From Guillardia theta CCMP2712 (lineage: Eukaryota; Cryptophyceae; Pyrenomonadales; Geminigeraceae), in the NCBI RefSeq assembly GCF_000315625.1, contig NW_005434673.1, forward strand, positions 87,744-151,743: a stretch of DNA of 64,000 bases, in the 5' to 3' direction. The notes under the pieces are model-generated. The model had not been told where the DNA came from. It saw only the letters and a program-made list of their open reading frames with translations, and made no database searches. A program made the position numbers and the translations under genes. Numbering within the stretch: the first letter of the stretch is position 1; every line of letters starts with the position of its first letter. Shown here one piece after another: positions 55,986 to 64,000 of the stretch.

Positions 55986-57241
55986 ATGGAATTTCTGTCT
56001 GCTTACTGGGTCAGCCTTCCGTCAAGTCCTTGTCAGATGCTAACTCCCGTTGAACTCTCAGCCCTCTCTCTAGGGTCAGGGTCAGCAAACATCTTCCTGT
56101 GTAATGATGGGAATGTTTGGAATAAGCAAGCATGCGACAAAGTTCTTCGGCTGAGAGGAGGAGTGATGTGGGTTGGCGGAGGAAAGACTTTCAACAGGTG
56201 TCCTCCCTCACTTTTTCTCGCCCTCCTCTCTTTCCTGACCCCCTCCATCCTCCCTCCTCGCCACCTCCCTCCCGTATCCTCTGCTTGTGGCCCTTCTTGC
56301 TGCCAGCCCCCTGTAGCCAGTTATGTTGGTCTCACTTGCTCATGTTGATGTGCAGGACTCACGACCCATCGGCAAGTCCGGAAGACGTCGAAGACACGTT
56401 TGCTCCTCTGAGATCGAGGTCAGTAGAGCTCTGCTTCTGACGTGTCTTGAAGTTGTGTCGACGAGGTTCGACCTCTGATGCAAGTTTGCTAGGTCCGAGA
56501 GCGCGAATCGTATCAAGCAGCTGGTGCAGAAGTATGGATCAAAATATCGAACGAATGAGGTAGCGAGAGGCAGAGCGATGGATAGGGGAGAAAGCGCGAG
56601 AAGGGGAGGTCAAGGAGGGAGGGAGGGAGGGAGGGAGGGAGGGAGGGAGGGACAGCATGCAGTAAGTGCTTGTTTGTCTCAGATTGTCAGTCTTGAAGAA
56701 GAAGCAAAATATCTGATCCGAGCACAAAAGCTTCTGCGAGTGCAGGTGAGTTTGTTTGTATTTCCGTCTCGTTCTCACTTTGAGAGGGTGCGACAACCAT
56801 GACCATTGTTGTCTACAGTCGCTTTCTGTGGAGTTCAGTGCTGCGAGCCAGTTTCAGGTGAGAGAGGAAATGAAGAGTGCGGGGAAGGGTACCTGGGCAG
56901 GATCTGGTGGAGGAGGGGAAGGGAGTGGTGGGGAGAAAATACGTCAAATGCAAATGATGCTGTGATTCTGCAATGCATTCCAGAGTTATGTGGTTGGAGA
57001 TCTGTCTTTCAAGAGTCACAGGTAGGCTACAAATATGGAATTGCAGAGAGAATATGAGTTTTGTGCGATGAAGGGTTGGATACATGTTTGGGCATGTCGA
57101 CAAGAACAGGAACGGTGAGGCACTCGCTCAAATGGTTGCTGAGAATCTAATTGGTTTCCTTCAAGTGTTCTGCGATGTCATCTATGAGCCTCCACAGCGA
57201 GGAGACGAGGAAGCTTACAACCTGACGGAGGTGACGGCGAT

Positions 57242-57276
<35 letters not shown>

Positions 57277-59101
57277 TGACGATGGTGGTGGTGGTGGTGG
57301 TGGTGGTGGTGGTGGTGGTGGTGGTGGTGATGATGATGATGATAGAGATCTGATTTGGATCGTGCTTTCATTTTAGTTCAAGCTGAGAGAAATTTGTTCA
57401 GGTGGATCCCGATGAAGAAAAAGTTGAGCGTCTTGCGTCATTGCTGGGGATGCGGATGGTGAGAAGATGACACTATGAAGAGGAGAGGGGAGGAGGGGAG
57501 AAGGAGGAGGAATCTTGGCAAGCGAAGAAGAGAATTTGACGATGATGATACCAGGTTGGGATGGTTTTCTCTGTCAAACCTCGCAAGTCAATTTTTAGTA
57601 GTCAGGTACTTCGACCTTCCTTCCCTCCTAACTTCCCCTCTCTCCCCTCACCTCCCCAATTGCCTTGCTGCTCCTGCCTCCTCCTATCCTTTCTGGTGCT
57701 CTGACCATTACACTCCTCCGATGTCTTTGCGTCCTTCCTTGAATCTACTTCTCCTTCTGTTTGACACGCTTGTGATACTCCAGGACGTCATGCTGGCATG
57801 CTCGCTACAACACAAGGTGACGTTGACAGGGAAAACAAGGGCGAGAAGGAGGAAAGGAGGTGGAGAGCGGAGGTGGGGGTGGATTGGGCGTTAGGCGATA
57901 GCGGATAAACTTCAGGGGAAGGAGGAGGAAGGTTATGAAGTCTGCCTCACATTGATATAGATGGAGAAGAAACATGGATACGACTTTGCGAGCTCCATGG
58001 TGTCGGCGGTGATCACTCGAAATGGTGCGAGGAGGAGGAGGAGGAGGAGGAGGAGGAGGAGGAGGAGGAGGAGGAGGAGGAGGGGGGGGGGATGATGGTG
58101 GGGGTGGTGGTGGTGGAGGAGGAGGAGTGAAGCGCGTGCAGAGACAACGGACTCTATCGTCTTCGAAGCATATCAGATCAGCGATCTCTGTCTAGACATG
58201 TACCGCAGGGACATCTTGGTCCCTCCCAACAACCCCAACAGAGGATACACAAGTATGATTTGTGGAGCTACTTGTTATGCGTGAGACGTCAACATGTTCA
58301 AACATGTCACTGTGTTGATGCTTTCTGTGTTGTCGTTCTTCCTTGATATGAAATGCCCCAGGAACTGTCCAAGATGTGCTTGTAGAGCGGAAAGACACAC
58401 AGAAGGTGATGCCGACGACGATGATAGACTTCTACTCATCTTCTATCAGGTCGACAACGACTTCTTTATCAACACCGGTGACTTGTCTTGCATTTCTTGC
58501 TCCTTTCTGAACATGATCCTGCCAACAGTTCCAATCAAGACGCACAATTCTGAGATTTGGGGAAACCGTGAAGTGAGTCACTACTCATTTTCTATCCCCT
58601 TTCATCTTCCTTCCATCTTCCTCCTGTCGTTGCTATCACTCTCCCCCTCTCCCCTCCCCCCTCCCAGTCTCCGTCACTGATCTCGAGCTCACGTTTCGCT
58701 TCCAGGCTTTCTTCCCTGTCAAGAACCGACCGGGACAAGTACCTTGACATGTCTCAATGCAACATGCACCTGTGACGAGCTGGCAGGATCAGAACAGGAT
58801 GGAAGTGAAACACATCCTGCTGTCCCACGAGGAGGTGCCCTTCTGCATCAGAGTAAGAACGCAACGCTACTCCGTCGTGCTCATGCTAACTCCGTCTGCA
58901 GATGCGCGACTTTCACATGCTCCTCTACCTGTCGAACATGTTGGATCCTCTTACAGACCTTCCTATCATCTGCAAGGTGAGGGTTAACCTCTGACATCTT
59001 GTCCCGCTTTCCCCCTGACTTGTTCATAGTCGGTCAGGGAGGACGTTGAGCTGCAGCAAGGACATATCGAGCTAGTCAAATCCATTGCCTACATGAAGTG
59101 A
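55986..59101 (+). CDS. Unrecognised gene made of many tiny exons
   Basis: Many short open pieces with consensus splice borders line up on the plus strand. From ATG 55986 come IFLCNDGNVWNKQAC and VMWVGGGKTFNR; then PEDVEDTFAPLRSR; RIKQLVQKYGSKYRTNE; IVSLEEEAKYLIRAQKLLRVQ in part; SLSVEFSAASQFQ; SYVVGDLSFKSH; and VFCDVIYEPPQRGDEEAYNL. Next are DPDEEKVERLASLLGMRM, DVMLACSLQHK, MEKKHGYDFASSMVSAVITR, MYRRDILVPPNNPNRGYT, LLLIFYQVDNDFFINT, MEVKHILLSHEEVPFCIRM, DFHMLLYLSNMLDPLTDLPI and VREDVELQQGHIELVKSI, with a stop at 59099-59101. Exons are often 30-100 nt. The product of roughly 400 residues looks soluble and helical. I do not recognise it, and individual joins are provisional. Confidence 0.55.
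57238..57343. repeat. GATGAC / GGT / GAT compound microsatellite
   Basis: About 105 bp of GACGAT hexamers passes into a GGT run and then GAT repeats. It lies between two exon candidates and probably sits in an intron. Confidence 0.9.
58028..58090. repeat. GAG trinucleotide run
   Basis: About 60 bp of uninterrupted AGG/GAG repeats ends in a G-run. It lies directly after an exon ending in ATCACTCGAAATG and before the next acceptor, so it is probably intronic. Confidence 0.9.
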
Positions 59102-59198
59102 AACTGACGAGGTTCTGCGCTATGTGTCCTTCGCTCCTCCTCAGGTCGGGAAGGAATGTGGAGGACTTGCCAATGAAAAAGCAGGGAGGACCCACGAG

Positions 59199-59230
59199 GG
59201 TTCTCATGTGTTAAAAAACACATGAGAACC
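59199..59230. terminator. Perfect 14-bp hairpin downstream of a stop codon
   Basis: The left arm GGTTCTCATGTGTT and right arm AACACATGAGAACC are perfect complements around an AAAA loop. The hairpin sits about 100 bp after the stop of the many-exon gene and about 170 bp beyond the 3' end of the convergent p23 gene. It could act as a 3'-end or insulator structure in either transcript. The label terminator is only positional. Confidence 0.5.
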
Positions 59231-59397
59231 TACGCCCGATGCCTAGTGCAAGCAACGGAGCTGATCGCTACACTTCAACGTCGTTCAAAGTTCTCAACCA
59301 TTTACAAAGAGTAGACGGGATAGCCTGAACAAGCTGAGCTATAGACTTGTGACTGACTAACGGATCTTCCACTGTTCTACATGTCTGGAAAATTTGA

Positions 59398-60045
59398 TCA
59401 CTGCAAACAACTTGTTAAACCCACAACCAAGCTTGTATGCAAACGAGATTACCTCAGTATTCGAAGCAGCCTTCTCTCCATCCTCTTCCTCCTCTTCCTT
59501 CTTTCCATCCAGTCCCTCGATGGCTGGCAAACAAATCACCATCCCCAGATTGCAAGGGCAGTCACTTACGTCCATCATCCTCATCCTCGTCGTCAGAGTC
59601 AAACCCTCCTGCTCCTGCTCCTCCGAAGTCAAACTTATCAAATCCGCTCATATCCAGATCGCCCTGTCACCACCCGCAGACGGTCAAATGGAAGCGCAAG
59701 ATTACAATACATTACATCGCGAGCCTCATCTTCGTCTTTCCACTTGTCCCAGTCGACTTTGAGCGTATGGATCTTTTTCCCCTTGTGCAAGGTGTCCCAA
59801 TAATCCCCAACTTCCTTCCTCATGAAGACGAAAGCAACGTCACGAGCTCCAACCTTCCATGAGCTCTGCTTTGGATCAACTGTACCGAAGAAATCCAAAC
59901 TCAACTCATGATCTTCACTCTTGAATGTGAACGAAGTCTCGGTAACATTGATGGTTGTCTTATTTGGATCAAGGTTTGGAATGTTGATAGTGAACAAAAT
60001 CTTATCGTTTCTCTGGGCCCATTTGCAATCTGGCAATTTGGACAT
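59398..60045 (-). CDS. PTGES3: p23/Sba1-type HSP90 co-chaperone (CS domain)
   Basis: p23 binds the closed ATP state of HSP90 and stabilises client complexes in the cytosol and nucleus. The ATG at 60045 opens a CS domain: CKWAQRNDKILFTINIPNL, a central KSEDHELSLDFFG strand pair, and VDWDKWKDEDEA, the p23 signature after W-x-x-L. A 52-nt intron (59664-59715) leads to MSGFDKFDFGGAG and an acidic tail (DSDDEDEDG). A second intron gives PIEGLDGKKEEEEDGEKAAS. A third acceptor places TGA at 59398-59400. The Gly-rich and acidic tail is typical of plant and protist p23. The last exon is the least certain. Confidence 0.87.
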
Positions 60046-62198
60046 GATGTAGCTGAGGAAAGAGTAGTCAGAGCATTATCCAATCAGGGCCTTCTCCATT
60101 ATATCGCCACTTTTCAGGTAAATGAATTCTTCAAACATCAAGGTTCTATGATTACTGCTATTCCTCCTCATCTTTTGAATTCTTCCAACATAATTCAACT
60201 CGGTTAATTCCCACTGATCCATTATCACAGCTTCACAACCACTTCAAAGAGTTGCAACATTTCCTCTAAATCCTGCACAACCTCCAAGTATCCTTCAAAG
60301 AACCAAATAATCTTGTGTAATATCACTGTGGTACATCAGATCAATCCTGCTGTTTCAATATGGTGATTCATATTCTGTACGATAAAAATACATCATTCTA
60401 CTCTTCTTCACGATGGACCTCCTAATCCCACGTTCTTTCGAAAATTCCACGTCCCTTCGAGAGCTAGCTACCTTGTAAACAAATCATGAATCTTCCCATG
60501 ATCCGTCCGCCAGTAAAATTTCCCTCAAGACATAATCCTGCAACATCTCGTCTCCATCTAAACAAAGCAATGTGCTCGCATCAACTTCCATCTGTTGTGA
60601 AGATGCCTCAATTCTGTACGTTTCGTTCTGTCTTCTGTTTTCTACCACTGACCATCAAACTGTTTCTGATTCTCAACACATTAAATCTCCAGGCCTTCTT
60701 ATCTCTGGTCAAGTCTCGCCTCATTTTTTCACTCATGCATCAACTGCCGTGCATTGTCCCGCTATCCCTATGACACAAATTGCCCACCACAACTCTCTGA
60801 ATCTCACGGGAAGATTGAAGTAGCACTCATCCGATGTCAAAAGGTTCAAGAGTCTTCATGGTCAGATCGAGTCCTCCTCCTCCTCATCCCTTTCCTCAGT
60901 CCCCTTCCATCCCACGCTCCCTCCCCTGCGCCATTCCAAAGGAATTTCGCCGCCCATACACCCGTACTACCCCACCACACTAAGAAACTTGTACCGTACC
61001 CCCTCACGTCTTTATCACCCCTACCCACCCCTTTTTAGGACATGTGGTCATTCCTTCAGAACATTCTTATATCCACCCTACGTATCATCATTCTCATATG
61101 ATCTTAAGACTCTAATGCACCTTCCAGGCTCAAAAAGGTACCACCCCTCGAAAATATTCATTTTTCCTTTCTATCCCCTCATTTGTGTACCCCCACCCCC
61201 TTTTCCAATGACACTGACCAACCCCACCCTCATACATCCGGTTGGAAGACACCTGTTTCTAAAATACACATTTTAGTCCTCGTACAGAAAAACCTAGAAC
61301 ATCAATACACTTTAAAACAATTTTAGATATCTCTCGTACATGATTTGGTCACTGAACTTTTAGATTTGTACTCAGATTGAGCGAGATAAATTTTTACAAT
61401 GGGTGTTCTCAAGTCGATAAGACCGGGTCATAGCATCATTCGACGGACCTAAACCCATATATAGGACTCCGATATGACCCTACTTTGGACACTAGAAGAA
61501 TAATGTTATGAGCCTCGAAAGTCTCGGTCACTGAGTCACTTCACTTCCTTTTGAGTTTCAGGCCCCGATGGACCTCCGATTTTACCCTCATCCCCTCTCG
61601 TAATTTTTAGTTAAGTGTGAGTCAGCGTGCGCCCTCCTAAAAGTGGCGAAAATGTTGGCAAAAAGCGAGGGGAGAGGAGAGGAAGGAAGGGAGGAGAGGA
61701 GGAGAGCATGGCAAGATAGGAGAGGATAGCAGTGAGAGGGAAGGAAGTCAAGGAAAGAGGGGTGGATGAGAGAATGGTAAGCGATAATGAGACGAGAGGA
61801 GGAAAGGAGGAGAGGAGAGGAGAGGAGAGGAGGACAGGATGAAGGAGAGGATAGAAGGATGAAGAGCGGGGATGAGGTTAGGGTGATTAAATTATGGAAA
61901 GAGAATGAGGTGAAGAGGATATTTGAGACGGACATGAAAAGTGCAATCAAAGGCGATTAGCTCGCGAAGAGAGACGTAGAGAGCAAGAACCTGCTCCCTC
62001 TCTTTCGCATCCGCAAGGAAGGGAATGGATGCGCAAGGAAGGGAATGATGAGAGCAGGAGATGGATTGAATGTGGAGGGATACTGGTAGATAAAGAGACA
62101 GGGTGGTTGCAAGTTGATATTGGCTAGATAATCCATTCCCTCTTATTTGTCGCCCCCTTTGCGTCTCGTTTCTTATTCTTCCGTTTCTTTGCTGTCAG
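60046..62198. other. Long intergenic region without a supported gene
   Basis: Roughly 2.1 kb shows no convincing coding sequence. From 60.85 to 61.25 kb it is C-rich with TACCCC and CCACCCC words like those at 55.4-55.7 kb. From 61.25 to 61.6 kb it is AT-rich. From 61.65 to 61.87 kb it is a GAGAGGAGAGG purine tract. Upstream exons of the rightmost gene could hide here. Confidence 0.5.
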
Positions 62199-64000
62199 GA
62201 CACCACAAGGCTATGCACAAAGATAGGAAAGTGGGGGAAAGACAGTTGTGCTCGTGAGTACTTGGACAACCCTCGCGTTCAGAATGTCCGCTTCACCGTG
62301 CATCAAAGGTAACTTCAGCTATTCAACTACTTCCAGTTTGATCCCATGGGCAGCTTCTTTGAAATGCCTTGTTCTCTTTCATCTGATGGTCAACTTGGGG
62401 GCAGTACATGATGAGATGGTAAGTGACGACTCTTGCTTCTTCTGTCTTCCGATTTTCAACTCGCTGCATTTGTGTCTGAACATTCCTTGCTCCACTTGCT
62501 GAGCTTCGTCCACAGTTCCCGCTGTTATGATATGTCTATTGCCTTGTCTCTTAACTGATTTCAACTCCTCGCGTGACAACAGGCCTCCGTGTTGCAGCAA
62601 CGGCGAATCTCTGCCAGCCTGCGAGTGGATGAAGCGATGAGGCCGGGGGACAAGGGAGAGCAGGGGCGGGGCACGTGGGGATTCAACCTGATCAAGGATC
62701 TGACGAGCACGGAACGATGGAGGAGACAAGTCGGCAAGAGATCGCTCTTGCAGGTTGGCATCGACCTCAGCCTCGAGCTTGATGAGCTGACGTATGTCTT
62801 GAGCAGGTCAGGGGCCAGAACTTCCTTCCGCAGTCTCCAATCAGCGAAGACGGGCTGTCGGATGCTACTACAGCTTCCCTTCCCGACACGTCGTCCTCAT
62901 CAGCCAACAGTGGTGCCTCGGGCTCGCCAGGAGGATCCTTGACCCTTCCGAAGACACTCGGAGGAGCAGTGCTGTACCCCCGCACGCTGAATCTTGGCAG
63001 TCAGGCTGCTGCTGTGGACAGTCGGGACGGGACTTCGCTGAAAGGCAACGGACCCATGGAAACAGCAGCAACGGAGTCATCGCTCAGCGGGGGAAAGAAT
63101 TCGGATTCAGTCCTCACAGGAACTGGAACGAGCGAAGCTCAAAGTCTTCAAGCTGACTCTCCGACGAATCCTATCACGTCGCAGTCTTCGACTCCCTCCG
63201 AGTCCAGCCTTCCCGCCCAAGGAACCTCACTCTCTGGATCCAAGGCAAGTAGTGCAAGTCCTTCCCTGCTCCCTGGTCGTTTGGAGTTTCACGACGGTGT
63301 CCCGACGTCCAGCCAGCAGGTCACCAGCTCCCGCCCAGCTCAGTCGAGACCTTCGCAGCAGTCGTCAGGCTCTGCTCTTCCTACCCTTGATGATACCGAT
63401 TCTCAGCTGCAGCAGGCACCGAGTCAGAAGCCAGCTGGAGGCGTGCAAGATCAGAGGAACGAGAGGTCGGGGCAAGAGGACGCAGGGCCTTCGCTGTCAT
63501 CCGGCGACCCGGCGGGGATGAAGTCGTCGCAGTCAAGTGCTGGCACGATGACAGCAGCTGCTCGCCAAACACTTGGAGGGACTGCACAGGAGCTTGTGAG
63601 ACCGCAACAAGTTGCGCAAGGAGTCGATGGAGCTGGAGCCGCCCGACCTGCTCGTTCTGTGGCGAACTCAGCAATGGATGTGGCCTCCTCCTCCTCTCCT
63701 CCTCCCCCTCAGCCTCCTCCTCCTCCTCCTCATTCCCAGCGCCTGCGCGACAGAGCAGAAACTCAGCTCAGCTTCCTGGAAATTCAATCCAACAAGCTCC
63801 CATGTTTCAAGCTGGCTCCTCTTACTCGCTGGCTCCCTCTCCCTCCTCTCCTTCACCTTCCTCGCGCCCGACTTCCTTCGACTCATCGTCAACCTCATCC
63901 TTCCCTTCCAACACTGCTTCTTCTCCCTCTTCTCCTTCCTCCTCCTCCTCCTCCCCCCCCCCCTCCTCCTGGTCAATTCCGCACGGGTATGGGTCTCTCA
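62199..64000 (+). CDS. Ser/Pro/Gln-rich low-complexity protein, both ends incomplete
   Basis: Exons with consensus borders start after the acceptor at 62198 (DTTRLCTKIGKWGKDSCARE and NPRVQNVRFTVHQR, then FDPMGSFFEMPCSLSSDGQL). The exon from 62582 has ASVLQQRRISASLRVDEAMR, GTWGFNLIKDLTS and ERWRRQVGKRSLLQ. A 53-nt intron (about 62754-62806) opens a frame that has no stop to the window edge, about 400 codons rich in Ser, Gln, Pro, Ala and Gly (for example DTSSSSANSGASGSPGGSL and SSQQVTSSRPAQSRPSQQSS). After about 63700 the Ser/Pro-rich composition moves to another frame, so an indel or unseen intron is possible there. It is probably an intrinsically disordered, perhaps nuclear, protein; family unknown. 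Confidence 0.6.

Noticed and set aside
56100-56175. Peptide VLRLRGG, identical to the ubiquitin C-terminus, in the many-exon gene.
   Set aside because: The preceding residues show no ubiquitin fold and the frame continues past GG. Six matching residues alone are best taken as coincidence.
1-64000. CRISPR arrays, operons, insertion sequences, rRNA or tRNA genes.
   Set aside because: The repeats are tandem or dispersed satellites without spacer structure, the genes are intron-rich and eukaryotic, and no cloverleaf or rRNA core was recognised by eye.

Overview
This is nuclear DNA from a eukaryotic protist. Genes are split by many very short GT-AG introns (44 to 53 nt where I could fix both ends), packed on both strands, and separated by purine-rich or C-rich simple-sequence spacers. 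A dynein regulatory complex subunit points to motile flagella. A CbiX-type tetrapyrrole chelatase with a signal peptide followed by a Phe-containing transit-like stretch points to a secondary red plastid. A cryptophyte such as Guillardia theta fits best, but that is an inference from gene content and style, not a database match.

Left part (1-13.1 kb): a FANCI homologue (minus, running off the left edge); a head-to-head pair of near-identical genes of unknown function in a roughly 1 kb-arm inverted duplication; a WD40 protein; and a multi-exon TRM10-type tRNA methyltransferase.

Centre (13.2-38.4 kb): one giant minus-strand gene of about 25 kb, encoding at least about 8,300 residues. From the N-terminal side it has a long array of TIG-like repeats, a Cys-rich lectin-like module, about twenty filamin-type repeats, a REJ-like region, a GPS autoproteolysis site with an HL/T motif, five membrane spans, an IQ motif and three discoidin-like domains in the predicted cytoplasmic tail. 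It resembles a polycystin-1/REJ receptor without a PLAT domain. Its GC-rich repeat array holds recent duplications, a 100-N assembly gap, an in-frame stop and frame breaks. This gene is the most novel object in the window.

Right part (39-64 kb): a four-span membrane protein with a SAM-like tail; satellite and GC-rich blocks; DRC12; a second polytopic membrane protein; a chromatin reader with two tandem PHD/extended-PHD modules; a membrane-anchored coiled-coil gene; the plastid-type two-domain CbiX protein, which shares a short E-box-rich promoter with that coiled-coil gene; an unrecognised gene of many tiny exons; a p23 co-chaperone; and a Ser/Pro/Gln-rich open frame running off the right edge.

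The genes look like ordinary unlinked housekeeping and cell-biology loci and do not form a pathway.
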